Of a stretch of DNA of 64,000 nt, positions 26,963 through 36,791 are shown in pieces. Numbering within the stretch: position 1 is the first letter of the stretch; each line of letters starts with the position of its first letter. The stretch is taken from contig JAVYMA010000006.1 in assembly GCA_038740345.1 (NCBI GenBank), forward strand, positions 18,846-82,845. Reading direction: 5' to 3'. A model generated the notes under the pieces. That model was not told the origin of the DNA. It did not search any database and saw only the letters and a list, made by a program, of their open reading frames with translations. The translations under genes and the position numbers were made by a program. The stretch is from Methanomassiliicoccales archaeon. Its GTDB lineage: Archaea; Thermoplasmatota; Thermoplasmata; Methanomassiliicoccales; UBA472.

Positions 26963-27745
26963 TCACTTGCCAAAGCGGCGCTGCCTCAGCTGATAGGAGC
27001 GGATAGCCCTTAAGAAGTCCACATGCCTGAAGCCCGGCCAGTATACATCCGTGAAGTACAGCTCGGAATATGCCATCTGCCAAAGAAGGAAATTGGAAAC
27101 GCGCTCCTCCCCCGAGGTGCGCAACATGAGATCAGGGTCGGGGAAATCCGCCGTATATAGATATTTGGAGACAGTGTCCTCACTTATATCGTCCAGGGAC
27201 AATTTTCCCTCCTTGACGTCCTGGGCGATGCGCTTCACGGCGTTGATGATCTCCTGGCGACTGCCATATGCGATGGCGATGTTGTAGAAGTAATTGCTAT
27301 AGCCCGCGGTCTTGCCCTCGGCATACCGTATGGCCTCTTGCACCTTAGGGGGAAGGAGCTCTCTCTGTCCCAGCACGGTAAGCTTGATCCCGTGCTTATG
27401 GATGCGCTCATCATCGCCTAGCTTGTAGAAATTCTCCTCGAACATGCGCATCAGATAATCCACTTCCTCCTTCTCCCGCTTCAGGTTCTCGGTGCTGAAG
27501 GCATAGACAGTGAGGATCTTGATACCCAACTCCAAGCACCACTCCATGACCTCTTCCAGCTTATCCTTGCCTTTAGCGTGTCCCTCTTCGGGGCGCAGGC
27601 CGAACTCGCGAGCGAAGCGGCGATTTCCATCCATGATTATGGCGATGTGCTTGGGTATGGGGGCTTCCTGGACCTCCTTGAGCAATCGCTTCTCATAGGT
27701 CTGATAGGCAGTGTTGGCGATCACCCTAGTAATCTCATTCTTCAT
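26963..27745 (-). CDS. uppS: Cis-prenyltransferase (polyprenyl diphosphate synthase, UppS family)
   Basis: A 260-residue cis-prenyltransferase. Catalytic loop IAIIMDGNRRFAREFGL (Asp in MDGNRR) and family motifs YAFSTENLKREKEEV, RTSGEERVSNFLLWQ and DVYWPGF are all present. It elongates short trans-prenyl diphosphates to long cis-polyprenols used as glycan carrier lipids (dolichol-type in archaea). Single gene, ATG at 27745. Confidence 0.95.
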   Translation of the reverse strand: MKNEITRVIANTAYQTYEKRLLKEVQEAPIPKHIAIIMDGNRRFAREFGLRPEEGHAKGKDKLEEVMEWCLELGIKILTVYAFSTENLKREKEEVDYLMRMFEENFYKLGDDERIHKHGIKLTVLGQRELLPPKVQEAIRYAEGKTAGYSNYFYNIAIAYGSRQEIINAVKRIAQDVKEGKLSLDDISEDTVSKYLYTADFPDPDLMLRTSGEERVSNFLLWQMAYSELYFTDVYWPGFRHVDFLRAIRSYQLRQRRFGK

Positions 27746-27879
27746 GGTGTAAGCCCCCCAAATGCATCTTAATCCTTTACGTTCATCCTCATCAATCTCG
27801 GCCCCTGATATCTATTTTTCCTGCTGCCCTGCATTTTGGAGGATGAATGGGCTAGATCGTGCATCAGGCGTTGGGTGCC

Positions 27880-28827
27880 TTAAAGGTCCTCAGGTAGCCC
27901 CGCGGCCCTAACGCCCATATCGTGGCATCCGATACCAGCGACCGCCCCTATGGCCCCTCTCGGCCCAGTTATTTCTACCAGTTCCACTCCACCCTCTCTC
28001 GCCGCGCGATGAGCGTCATGCAGGGTTAGGACTTCACGCTTAGCCCTCAATCCATATTCCTCCACCACTTGGGGGACGCGCAGCCCTTTCATGACCGCGA
28101 GAACCGTATTCTCTGAGAGTGTGCCCTTTTTCAAATAAGTGATGAAATGCTCTCTAAGGATTTCGAAATCTCTCTCCCTGACCGCGAACGAAACACCCAC
28201 TGCCACGCATTGAGTGGTCTTTTCTTTGACGTTGGGGTTGAGTTGCACGATGCGGTGCTCCAGCATATGTCCCACAGGTGCCTCTCGGGCAGCCTTCAGC
28301 ATCAACACCCAAGAGGCTCCCTTCTCCTTGGTGTCTGTGTCATCCACGGCGAATATGGCCCTTATCATCTTAGGGGTGGAGATGGTGACCTCAATCTTGT
28401 TCGCCCCACCTACTTTCGCATCCTCGGGGTACAACGTCTCAATCACCCCCGGTGCTTGAGGAAGGCACGCGCCGATGCCTACGCTGGCTCCTGCAAGTCC
28501 CACCCACGTGGTCTTCACTACTTCCCCTTCCACAGTCACTCCTTTCAGCCCTTGCCCTCCGAGGTCCTTGGAAGCCGGTCCGAAGCGCACCTCCCTCTCC
28601 CCGATAACGGCGTCCATTATCAACGTGGTGCCGTCAAGGCGGATGTCAGTTATGGCCCCGCCCGCTCTCTTGCGATTCATGAAATCCCATTCCACAGGGC
28701 CTTTGGCGGAACACTCTTCTACGATTCTGGCTATACCTGCTTCTTCGTCGACCATGGTGTATATCCCGCGGCAGAAGAGCTTACCGAACTTCAGGCTGAC
28801 ATCCTCAGGTCTAAGGATTTGGCTCAT
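27880..28827 (-). CDS. Methanogenesis marker protein 11-like (DUF1743/TiaS-related)
   Basis: A 315-residue protein. The central motif AIFAVDDTDTKEKGASWVL resembles the DDTD motif of TiaS-related proteins and of methanogenesis marker protein 11. The N-terminal region (YTMVDEEAGIARIVEECS) and the Gly-rich WVGLAGASVGIGACLP also fit marker 11. Marker proteins are conserved in methanogens with unclear function, so finding it beside an acetyl-CoA pathway hints at methanogen ancestry. A TATA-like element about 27 nt upstream of ATG 28827 is present. Assignment is from memory of the family, hence not certain. Confidence 0.7.
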   Translation of the reverse strand: MSQILRPEDVSLKFGKLFCRGIYTMVDEEAGIARIVEECSAKGPVEWDFMNRKRAGGAITDIRLDGTTLIMDAVIGEREVRFGPASKDLGGQGLKGVTVEGEVVKTTWVGLAGASVGIGACLPQAPGVIETLYPEDAKVGGANKIEVTISTPKMIRAIFAVDDTDTKEKGASWVLMLKAAREAPVGHMLEHRIVQLNPNVKEKTTQCVAVGVSFAVRERDFEILREHFITYLKKGTLSENTVLAVMKGLRVPQVVEEYGLRAKREVLTLHDAHRAAREGGVELVEITGPRGAIGAVAGIGCHDMGVRAAGLPEDL

Positions 28828-28866
28828 GGAGATCCCGACCCGCCCAGATTGAGATATCGAGTCTTA

Positions 28867-29745
28867 TTAATTGTGGCCCAGCTCCAGGTGTCTTGAGGAG
28901 ACATCAGCTAGGGGGAGCATGAGCGTCTCCTTCTCCCGCGATTCGTAAAATAAATATCGACCTTTAATGCAGATGAGGCGGCCCGAGTGAGGGCCAGTGG
29001 GAGGGACCTTTGCTGGAGCGCACTCCACCTCCCTCAGCTCCTCCAATCCAGGATAGCCATCGAGAAGGATAAGAGAGTCCTCCAGCAGCGCATAAATCCC
29101 ATCTAGGCGGGACAATATCTCTTGATGCTTCGCTCGCAGCTCATAGGGACGAGGACTCTTTAGGACCTCATTGGCCATTGTCTCTGCCCTAACCCTCTGC
29201 GGCAATCCCAACAGGGCTGAGATATGCTTCTCTGCCTTCCTCGCCTCCATTCGATTGGGTAACCTTACCAGCTTGGCCACGGCATCAGCCCCTTGCTCTA
29301 TCGACCTCTCCACTAGCCTGGAGCCTGCGGTCATACCTATCTTGACCACATCGCCGAAAAAGGTGGCATAGACTACATGCTCCTTGCGGCAGAGGGGGGA
29401 GTCGCACATATCACCGGCACACTTAGGCTCGAATATGCATTCTTGTATTGGTATCCATGTGCTGGCGCAGGACCTGCATTGAGCAAATGGACCATCTAAC
29501 CTGGCACGGTCAGGGCAGGGCACATATCTTCCTTCTTGGAAGCGCCCAATGCAGAAGCGCTCCTCCTCCACGCTCATCTCAAACCGAGAGAGCTCCTTTA
29601 CCAGTTCCAGATCCTGCATCGATTCTGTCTCCACATCATACACGGCAAGCCTCGGCCTGAACCCTTCCCAATAGTATGCCAGGGCGTGCAAGGAGTGCCA
29701 ACACTCAAAACCTCCTTTGAGCAGGCGATCGCCACGGACGAACAT
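28867..29745 (-). CDS. DUF2797 family protein
   Basis: A protein of about 292 residues. It has a Cys-rich first half with paired motifs CRSC (about residue 90) and CAGDMCDSPLCRKEH, probably metal-binding, followed by VVYATFFGDVVKIGMTAGSR, a GIY-YIG-like nuclease-fold core seen in DUF2797 proteins. The function is unknown. The ATG at 29745 is chosen because a TATA-like TTGAATATC lies about 25 nt upstream and AAGGA precedes it; a TTG at 29775 is the alternative. Confidence 0.75.
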   Translation of the reverse strand: MFVRGDRLLKGGFECWHSLHALAYYWEGFRPRLAVYDVETESMQDLELVKELSRFEMSVEEERFCIGRFQEGRYVPCPDRARLDGPFAQCRSCASTWIPIQECIFEPKCAGDMCDSPLCRKEHVVYATFFGDVVKIGMTAGSRLVERSIEQGADAVAKLVRLPNRMEARKAEKHISALLGLPQRVRAETMANEVLKSPRPYELRAKHQEILSRLDGIYALLEDSLILLDGYPGLEELREVECAPAKVPPTGPHSGRLICIKGRYLFYESREKETLMLPLADVSSRHLELGHN

Positions 29746-29823
29746 CGGTCCTTCTTCAACTTGGGTGATATTCAATCTATCGGAAGGGGCATCGAATCCT
29801 CAAAGGAGTCTTGGTTAAAAGCC

Positions 29824-30495
29824 TCAATCCCGCTCTATTATTTCTTCTGTCTGTTCCTCAGGCCTCTCCGCCCTCCTAATGTAGTTAGGAGGGACCTCTT
29901 GAGTCAAGAAGACTGTCCTTCCTGCCCTCTGAATGACTATACCGTCTTGGACGGCCTTCTTGGAGTCTATCTCAAGGATCACCGGGCTATCGGTCCTCAC
30001 CAATCCCGCATTGAGTGCATCGTTATAGGTTCTGGAAAGATGCACCAGCTTGCGGTCCGAAGGCTTGAGCCCAGTTTCTAGAAGGATATCCGCCTCTTCT
30101 GGGGTGGTGGGATAGTAGAGCAAATCGGGGATGTTATCGGTAGGCAGATTCAGTTCCAGGGGAAGGGAGTGGCCGTAGGTGGCGCGGATCATGTCGTTGC
30201 TGATCTGGTACCTTCCCTTAGGGTCAGTCTCGACTATAGCAATGATGTGATGAGGTCTTACCCAGTGGTAGCGCTCTCTCTGCCTCTTCAGCGCGGCGAT
30301 GAAGTCCCTCAGACTGACGAATCCTTGAGAATCCATGGTCAGCCCGAACTTCTCTGGGAAATGTCTCAAGGCCCCAGCCATGGTTCGGCCTATCTGCTCC
30401 AATTCCTGATCATTCATCAGGAATCTTCCAGCTTCGCCACATACAGGGCATAGGTCGCCGCGGAAATATCCATGCTCAGCGCATTCACGCAACAT
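29824..30495 (-). CDS. kptA: RNA 2'-phosphotransferase (KptA/Tpt1)
   Basis: A 223-residue enzyme that transfers an RNA 2'-phosphate to NAD. It begins with a zinc-ribbon-like segment (C5, H8, C16, C19 in ECAEHGYFRGDLCPVCG), followed by the RNA-binding winged helix and the NAD-binding ADP-ribosyltransferase fold (RATYGHS, HLSRT). The zinc ribbon is usual in archaeal KptA. ATG at 30495; 48 nt downstream of its stop begins DUF2797, same strand. Confidence 0.9.
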   Translation of the reverse strand: MLRECAEHGYFRGDLCPVCGEAGRFLMNDQELEQIGRTMAGALRHFPEKFGLTMDSQGFVSLRDFIAALKRQRERYHWVRPHHIIAIVETDPKGRYQISNDMIRATYGHSLPLELNLPTDNIPDLLYYPTTPEEADILLETGLKPSDRKLVHLSRTYNDALNAGLVRTDSPVILEIDSKKAVQDGIVIQRAGRTVFLTQEVPPNYIRRAERPEEQTEEIIERD

Positions 30496-30592
30496 TCGCG
30501 GTGAAATAGCCTGTTCGTTTTAAATGTTTGCCGTCCTGCGGTAGGCCGGGTATCACATACAGCAGCGTCGGGACTGGGATGCGGCCTTTGCT

Positions 30593-31882
30593 TCATCTCC
30601 TCCTCATGGTCCAAATGCTCCTGCTCCTTTGGCCCTTGGTTTGTGGTCGTTTGACTCGGCCAGTGAGAAGGATATCCTTCTTGAAGAGAGATACGGCCAC
30701 GAACATGGCGGCTAAGGCGAATATCACCTCATATGCTATGCCCAGCAACACTATTCCCACCTCCCCAAACATGAGGGAATTGATGGCGATTATAGGTTGA
30801 GAAAAGGGAATGGCGAAGACCAGTATCTTCGCTACCAGGGGAAGGGTGTCGAAATCGCTGAACATCAGTATGAACATGGGGATGAGCGCTAGCATGGTGA
30901 TGGGAAGGGTCATGGATTGAGCAGCCTTGTAGTTCTTGGTGAATATCCCTAATATCATGCACAAGGCTAGAGCGGAAAGGAGCGCTAGGAAGAGGGATAT
31001 GCCCACTAGCAGATAGTCCACCAAGTCCAGGTAGATGCCGTACGAGCTCAAATCCAAGGATGATCCCATGGTCAAGGAGGTCATGTAATATCCTAAGCCC
31101 ATCATGTAGATACCTGCCAGCACCAGACCTACGATGGCCGCGCCGGCGAGCTTGCCGAAGACTATGTAGGTCCTCCTTACAGGCAGGGTGAGCAGGGTCT
31201 CCAAGGTCTTGTTCTCCTTCTCATTGCCCATGGACGTGACCACCATGCTGCCGGCGTAAATTATCACCATGACCACGATCAACGGGACGATGAGCCCTTG
31301 CCCGCTCATCACTGTGCTTATCTGGGCTGGGCTCACGCCCTCCATCATCTTTCCCTTGAAGACCGTGCTATGCGTCGCGTTTATCGGATTCAGGATAACG
31401 TTGGAGTTGTCTGTGAGGCGCGAGTCTATCAGGGCCCTGGATAGGTCGCGGGTGACGGTCTACAGGAGGACATCTGCCGAAGCTGAGGTCATGGTATCCA
31501 TTATTCCTGCGCCCTTCATGATCCAATAGATCTTAATCACACCCGATTTATTCTCGCTTATATTTCTAGCAAAATCGGGTTGGATGACAAAAAGGGCCAC
31601 GCCATTCTGGGCTTGCAACTGCGCTACTGCCTCCTCCACATCGGTGCCGTTGTATATGACTTCTGACCTCGATGCGAAGTCGGAGTACACAGCCTGGGAA
31701 ATATAAGACCCGTCACGGTCTATGATGGCGATCTTGGGAGGCTTGGATATCTCCTCCGTAGCCCCACCGAAGGCATTCCCCAGCATGCCGAATATGACGG
31801 CAAAGATTATGATGGGGACCAGTGTCGCAGGAGTTAAAAGCTCCTTGACCTCTTTCTTGATTATATTCCACAGGCTGCTCAT
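30593..31882 (-). pseudogene. ABC-2 type transporter permease with in-frame TAG
   Basis: One continuous reading frame of 429 codons encodes an ABC-2 permease, but it is interrupted at 31460-31462 by TAG. Before it: one N-terminal transmembrane helix (TLVPIIIFAVIFGMLGNAFGG) and a large extracytoplasmic domain. After it: the domain continues and then five membrane helices (MVVMVIIYAGS region onward, TLETLLTLPVRRTYIVFGKL). The TAG could be a nonsense mutation (from CAG, for example) or a recoded pyrrolysine codon. The ATG at 31882 overlaps the TGA of the ATPase gene (ATGA), so the pair forms an operon. Confidence 0.85.
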
Positions 31883-32592
31883 CCCACCACCTTCACGAAC
31901 ACATCCTCGATATTATCGGCGGCATAATTGGCCTTCAGCTCGGAAGGCGTACCCGTGGCTACTATCCTGCCATCATCAATCAACGCTATGCGGTCGCACA
32001 TGAGCTCCACCTCGAGCATGTTGTGCGAAGACAGCAGCACGGTCGTGCCTTGCCTGGCCGCTTCTTTAACAGTGCGGCGAATGGTCTGAGCATTTATGAC
32101 ATCCAACCCTGACGTGAGCTCGTCCAGGATGGCTAATTTGGGCTTTATCATCAGCGCTCTAGCTACCAGCAGCCTGCGCTGCATGCCTTTGGAATATGTA
32201 TCTATGCGATCGTTCAACCTTTCCCCCAAGCGGGCGATCTCTATTCCTCTCTGCAGCATCTGCTGCTTGTCCTTATCGCCAAAGAAATCGCATATGAAGC
32301 GAAGGTATTCGATGCCCTTCATGTTCTTGTATGCTCCCGCATCCTCGGGGAGATAAGAAATTATCTTGCGCACCTCATCCGCCTGCTTAACTAAATCATA
32401 GCCGCAGATGCGCACCTCGCCCGAGGTTACTTCCAATAAGGTCGCCAATACCCTTAGGGCCGTGGTTTTACCTGCCCCGTTAGGCCCGATAAGGCCGAAC
32501 ACCTCCCCCTCGTTAACGCTGAAGCTTATGCCTTTGAGCGCCTCAAGCTCACCGTATTTCTTTCTTAGATTGACGACCTCAACAGCAACCAT
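31879..32592 (-). CDS. ABC transporter ATP-binding protein
   Basis: A 237-residue ABC ATPase. Walker A GPNGAGKTTALRV, signature YSKGMQRRLLVARALM, Walker B KLAILDELTSGLD and switch SSHNMLEVE are all present. It would power export with the adjacent ABC-2 permease, which carries an in-frame TAG. ATG at 32592 is preferred because GAGG is just upstream; a GTG at 32643 would add 17 residues. Confidence 0.93.
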   Translation of the reverse strand: MVAVEVVNLRKKYGELEALKGISFSVNEGEVFGLIGPNGAGKTTALRVLATLLEVTSGEVRICGYDLVKQADEVRKIISYLPEDAGAYKNMKGIEYLRFICDFFGDKDKQQMLQRGIEIARLGERLNDRIDTYSKGMQRRLLVARALMIKPKLAILDELTSGLDVINAQTIRRTVKEAARQGTTVLLSSHNMLEVELMCDRIALIDDGRIVATGTPSELKANYAADNIEDVFVKVVG

Positions 32593-32690
32593 GCGATCGC
32601 CTCTTCGAAGGTTCTCAGGAACCCTGATGCGGCGGGTAGACACGGTGGCGCTTCATAAAATTATGCTTTTCATCAAGCTGCGTTCCACGC

Positions 32691-33593
32691 TTAACGTCTT
32701 CGTCCCTTGGCCTTTTCTACCGCCATCTCGGCCGCGCGCACGGTATTGACCATGAGCATGGCCCGGGTCAACAGACCAACGCCTCCAGGCACAGGAGTTA
32801 TGGCCTTGGCCTTCTTGCTGACCGCTTCGAAATCCACATCCCCCACCAGACGATATCCTTTCTCGGACTTAGGGTCATCCACTCGATTCATCCCCACGTC
32901 CACCACCACTGCCCCCTCCTTGACCATATCTGCCCCTATGGCCTTGGGCCTTCCCATGGCCACTATGAGCACATCGGCCTGTCTGGTGAAATAAGAGAGG
33001 TCCTTGGTGGCGGAATGGCACACGGTAACGGTAGCGTTGGCCCCGACCCCCTTCTGCATGAGCATCGCGGCCATGGGCTTGCCCACAATGTTGCTGCGCC
33101 CCACAATCACCACATGCTTCCCTTCAGGCGAGTTGCCGCTGCGCAGCAAAAGCTCCTTTATGCCTTGTGGGGTACAGGGGAGCATGCCTGGAGACCCCAG
33201 CAGCATCTTGCCCACGTTTATGGGGTTGAAACCGTCAACATCCTTATCCGGCTCGATGCGCTCCATGACCTTGGCCTCGGCGATATGGCGCGGTAGTGGC
33301 ATCTGCACCAGGACGCCATGGATCTTAGGATCGGCCTGCAGGTAATCCAGATTTCGCAGCAACTCTTCCTCGGACACCGTCTCAGGGAGATTCAGCTGTT
33401 TGCTGTTTATGCCCAATTCCCGGCATTCCTTGGTCTTCATGCTCACGTATACCTTGGAGGCTGGATCCTCACCCACCAGCACCACGCCTAAGCCCGGCGT
33501 ATTCCCTGACAAGTGAAGTCGCATAACTCTCTCCTTCAGCTCTGCCTTAATCTGTGCCGCTATCCTGCCGCAATCGATAACCTGTGCAGGCAT
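32691..33593 (-). CDS. folD: Bifunctional methylenetetrahydrofolate dehydrogenase/cyclohydrolase FolD
   Basis: A 300-residue enzyme interconverting 5,10-methylene-, methenyl- and 10-formyl-tetrahydrofolate. Motifs: VYVSMKTKECRELGI (catalytic Lys/Tyr region), VQMPLPRHI, DKDVDGFNPINVGKM, and the nucleotide-binding VIVGRSNIVGKPMAAML, ending PVPGGVGLLTRAML. It faces away from the adjacent fhs gene. Folate dependence is notable in an archaeon, where methanopterin is usual. Confidence 0.95.
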   Translation of the reverse strand: MPAQVIDCGRIAAQIKAELKERVMRLHLSGNTPGLGVVLVGEDPASKVYVSMKTKECRELGINSKQLNLPETVSEEELLRNLDYLQADPKIHGVLVQMPLPRHIAEAKVMERIEPDKDVDGFNPINVGKMLLGSPGMLPCTPQGIKELLLRSGNSPEGKHVVIVGRSNIVGKPMAAMLMQKGVGANATVTVCHSATKDLSYFTRQADVLIVAMGRPKAIGADMVKEGAVVVDVGMNRVDDPKSEKGYRLVGDVDFEAVSKKAKAITPVPGGVGLLTRAMLMVNTVRAAEMAVEKAKGRRR

Positions 33594-33786
33594 CCCATCT
33601 CCTCTTGAGTATAAAGATGAATGAGGAGCTATTACTTTATTGGTTCTCTATCGGTGATACCTGTGTACCTCAATGCATAGCAACTAATCATTCCTCTAGC
33701 ATATCTCTCCAAAGGCTGCTTTAGAATTGATATTTATAGGGTCGTCTGATACCGTTATCCGCTTTGACCTTTGTTGAGGTGCCTCC

Positions 33787-35460
33787 GTGAAGACAAACAT
33801 CGAGATCGCTCAGGCCGCCAAGTGTCTGCCTATCGAGGAAGTGGCCAGCAAGATAGGCCTATCCCCGGATGATCTGCAGCGCTACGGGAAATATGCCGCC
33901 AAGATACCCTTGGAAGTTCTGCGCCGCTTTGAGGATAGGCCCAATGGAAAGCTCATCGTCACCACGGCCGTCACCCCTACTCCCGCGGGGGAAGGCAAGA
34001 CCGTAACCACCATAGGCCTTGTTCAGGGTTTGGGGAAATTGAACCGCCGGGTTATCGGCGCCTTGCGCCAGCCTTCCTTAGGCCCGGTATTCGGAACCAA
34101 AGGCGGAGCCACGGGAGGAGGCAGGTCACAAGTATATCCCATGTGGGAGATAGACCTTCACTTCACAGGTGACATCCATGCGGTGGGGGCGGCCCATAAT
34201 CTGTTATCAGCCATAATCGAGAACCATGTTAACCGCAAGAATGAGCTGAATATCGATCCTACCCGCATCATCTGGAAGAAGGCCATAGACATGAACTGCC
34301 GGGAGCTGAGGCAGATAATCGTGGGTTTGGGGGGAAGAGGGGAAGGAGGCGTGCCGCATGAATCAGGTTTCATTATTACCGCTGCTTCTGAGATAAGCGC
34401 CATCTTGGCCTTGTCCACATCTATGCAAGACCTCAAGGAGCGGCTGGGGCGCATGATCGTGGCCTATACCTATGATAAGAAACCGGTGTATGCCAAGCAA
34501 CTGGGATGCATAGGGGCTATGGCTCTGCTTTTGCGCGAGGCTATCAAGCCCAACATCGTCCAGACACTGGAAGGTGAGCCCATGTTCATACATGGCTTCC
34601 CCTTCGCCAACATCGCGCATGGCAATAATTCGTTGTTAGCCACCAAATACGCCCTCAAATTGGCGGATTACGTGGTCACAGAGGCAGGTTTCGGGACTGA
34701 TCTAGGTGCAGAAAAATTCTTTAACATAGTCTGCCGCGTGGGTGGTCTGAGGCCGGACTGCGCGGTGCTAGTAGCCTCGATTAGGGCTCTCAAGATGCAT
34801 GGAGGATGCCCCTTGGAGAAATGTGAGGTCAAGAACCTAGAGGCCCTGGAAAGAGGCCTGGCCAATCTAGAGAGGCATGTGCTCAACGTGCGCAAGTATG
34901 GCGTTCCAGTGGTGGTGGCCATCAATCATTTCCAGACCGATACGGTAGAGGAAGTGGAGCTGGTGATGCAGCATTGCCGTCGTCTTGGTGTGCGCTCTGC
35001 CGTCTCTTTCGTCTTCGATCAGGGCGGAGAGGGCGGCGTGCAATTGGCCCATCAAGTATTGGAGGCCATCGAGAAGGATCAGAACTCCTTCAAATTCTTG
35101 TACGACTTGAACATGCCCATCCGCAAGAAGATCGAGACGGTGGCCAGGGAGATGTATGGCGCGGGGGAGATCAAATTCCACGCTGAGGCTGAGAAAGACC
35201 TGGAATGGATAGAGAAGAACGGCTACGGAGGGCTGCCGGTGTGCATAGCTAAGACCCAGCATTCAGTTACCGACGACCCCAAGATCAAAGGCGCTCCCAT
35301 GGGCTGGACTCTGACTGTGAAGGAGGTGCAGGTATCCGCCGGGGCAGGCTTCGTGGTGGCCATTTGCGGGGACATCATGTTGATACCGGGTCTGCCTGCC
35401 AGGCCTAACGCTTTGGACATGGATGTGTTCGACGACGGCAGGATCGTGGGTCTGAATTAA
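33787..35460 (+). CDS. fhs: Formate-tetrahydrofolate ligase
   Basis: A 557-residue ATP-dependent enzyme activating formate to 10-formyl-tetrahydrofolate, the first step of the bacterial methyl branch. P-loop TPTPAGEGKTVTTIGLVQGL, PSLGPVFGTKGGATGGG and the GFGTDLGAEKFFNI segment are characteristic. Length matches bacterial enzymes. GTG at 33787 has GAGGTG about 6 nt upstream and a TATA box at about 33731. Divergently placed relative to folD. Confidence 0.97.
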   Translation: MKTNIEIAQAAKCLPIEEVASKIGLSPDDLQRYGKYAAKIPLEVLRRFEDRPNGKLIVTTAVTPTPAGEGKTVTTIGLVQGLGKLNRRVIGALRQPSLGPVFGTKGGATGGGRSQVYPMWEIDLHFTGDIHAVGAAHNLLSAIIENHVNRKNELNIDPTRIIWKKAIDMNCRELRQIIVGLGGRGEGGVPHESGFIITAASEISAILALSTSMQDLKERLGRMIVAYTYDKKPVYAKQLGCIGAMALLLREAIKPNIVQTLEGEPMFIHGFPFANIAHGNNSLLATKYALKLADYVVTEAGFGTDLGAEKFFNIVCRVGGLRPDCAVLVASIRALKMHGGCPLEKCEVKNLEALERGLANLERHVLNVRKYGVPVVVAINHFQTDTVEEVELVMQHCRRLGVRSAVSFVFDQGGEGGVQLAHQVLEAIEKDQNSFKFLYDLNMPIRKKIETVAREMYGAGEIKFHAEAEKDLEWIEKNGYGGLPVCIAKTQHSVTDDPKIKGAPMGWTLTVKEVQVSAGAGFVVAICGDIMLIPGLPARPNALDMDVFDDGRIVGLN

Positions 35461-35491
35461 GCATGATTGAATAAAAGGCAATGTACGCTCT

Positions 35492-35508
35492 AGGCCTGGC
35501 CTTTTTTC
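35492..35508 (+). terminator. Likely transcription terminator after fhs
   Basis: AGGCCTGGCCT followed by a run of six T (35501-35507) about 30 nt after the fhs stop; T-runs terminate archaeal RNA polymerase. Confidence 0.45.
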
Positions 35509-35832
35509 TCCTCATCTCTTTCGAAAGCTGCGACGAAAAACGTCAATATAGGAATTCGCTCAAGCTGCAAGGAAACGTGTCCTCTCTCGTTAAACTAGAT
35601 TGAGGTGTTAATGCATATTTTAAATGAAGCGTTTAAGTCCTCATTGATTTTTGAACGCTTGTCGCCCAGAATCCAATTCTATATTTTATCTGAGCTTGAG
35701 ATTCTCTGCGACCGTTGTTTGGCAGCACGAAATTCCACTGCCTAATCTTCTAAAAATCCCTCCTCGCCTTACTTGCATCCCTGAAAGGGCGCTAAGATGC
35801 ATCTCAATTCTTAAATCGAGCTTACCATTTCT
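35509..35832. other. Intergenic region, nothing recognised
   Basis: About 320 nt between fhs and the convergent deacetylase gene with no supported gene or strong repeat. Confidence 0.5.
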
Positions 35833-36669
35833 TCATCTTTTCCAGGCCTCGGCTATCTCCTGCATAGTCAAGAACTCCATGCCCTCCTCCCTCACTCCCT
35901 GTAGGACTCGGCGCAGGTTGTGGAGGTTAGCCTTTGTCGAGGCTTCATCCAATATACCGCGATTATAAGTTTCTACCAAATGCCAGCTATGGGTGGCTAG
36001 GACCAATACGCCATGGTGTACTGAGGCCGCCAAGCGGCGGTAGTCCTCCGGTGCCCTTCTCCCTTCGTGCATGGGCCAGAGATATGAGACAATCTTTCTC
36101 CCGGCCAAGTCCATGGCGCTCGCAAGAGGTATCTCCAGCAGCTCCCCCGCCACCTTAAAAGGTCTGATGCTCCCCTCATCATCGATAGGCCTGGTGAAAG
36201 AGGAATCATAAGCGAAACCTTTCTTATGAAGTAGATAGAGCGTCCTTTGGTCGATATGTTGGTATGGAGCACGGAAGCCTTGAGGCTCGAGGGAGAATAC
36301 TTCTTTAACAATCTCCTTGGAGCGGTCCAGCATTTCTGAGATTTCCCAGCCTGTGAGCGGTAGACCTGTGGATTCACCAGTTATATCTTCATGGCACACC
36401 CCATGACATGCCACTTCATGGCGGGAGAGCAGTTTCCTTACATCCATCTCTCTGGCCAAGTGGATAAGGGTCTCGCCTTCCAGGAAGAAGGTGGCCCTTA
36501 TGCCCAACTCTGAAAGCAAGTCCACGGCCAGACAAAGGCCTTTGGCCGAGGAGGAGAATCTCGCCTCTAACCTATCTCTCTCGGGGCATTTGGAGCACGC
36601 CTCCTTCTTGCCTGGTGCAGGGAGGTTCACGTCCCTGTCCACATCCAAGGTGAAGGCCGCTACCCTCAT
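35833..36669 (-). CDS. Polysaccharide deacetylase (NodB-like) family protein
   Basis: A 278-residue protein with the NodB fold. The Asp pair TLDVDRD at the N-terminus (MRVAAFTLDVDRD), TFFLEGE, the metal-binding HGVCHED, and the GFRAPYQ motif match carbohydrate esterase family 4, and the late His in LATHSWHLVE is the usual catalytic His. Deacetylases of this type remove N-acetyl groups from sugars; the target is unknown. No signal peptide, so cytoplasmic. An unusual CSKCPERDRLE insert near residue 22 may bind metal. Confidence 0.85.
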   Translation of the reverse strand: MRVAAFTLDVDRDVNLPAPGKKEACSKCPERDRLEARFSSSAKGLCLAVDLLSELGIRATFFLEGETLIHLAREMDVRKLLSRHEVACHGVCHEDITGESTGLPLTGWEISEMLDRSKEIVKEVFSLEPQGFRAPYQHIDQRTLYLLHKKGFAYDSSFTRPIDDEGSIRPFKVAGELLEIPLASAMDLAGRKIVSYLWPMHEGRRAPEDYRRLAASVHHGVLVLATHSWHLVETYNRGILDEASTKANLHNLRRVLQGVREEGMEFLTMQEIAEAWKR

Positions 36670-36750
36670 GATACTCTAATCGAAGGAAAGGTCAATAATC
36701 TTTTGTCCAGCGGTGAGCGGTTTCTGTAGGAATGGTTGAAGGCTGAGAAG

Positions 36751-36762
36751 CTATATATAAAG
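36751..36762 (+). promoter_or_regulatory. TATA box for the hdrA-mvhD-metVF operon
   Basis: CTATATATAAAG centred about 35 nt before ATG 36792, giving a leader of only a few nucleotides. It is the only promoter seen for the five overlapping genes that follow. Confidence 0.6.
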
Positions 36763-36791
36763 AATCGAGTCTCGCAATAGAGTCGCCGGTG

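Noticed and set aside
35833..35836. Exact stop position of the deacetylase gene
   Set aside because: The last codons before the TGA are clear but reading the numbered line by eye leaves a one-base uncertainty; no biological anomaly is implied.
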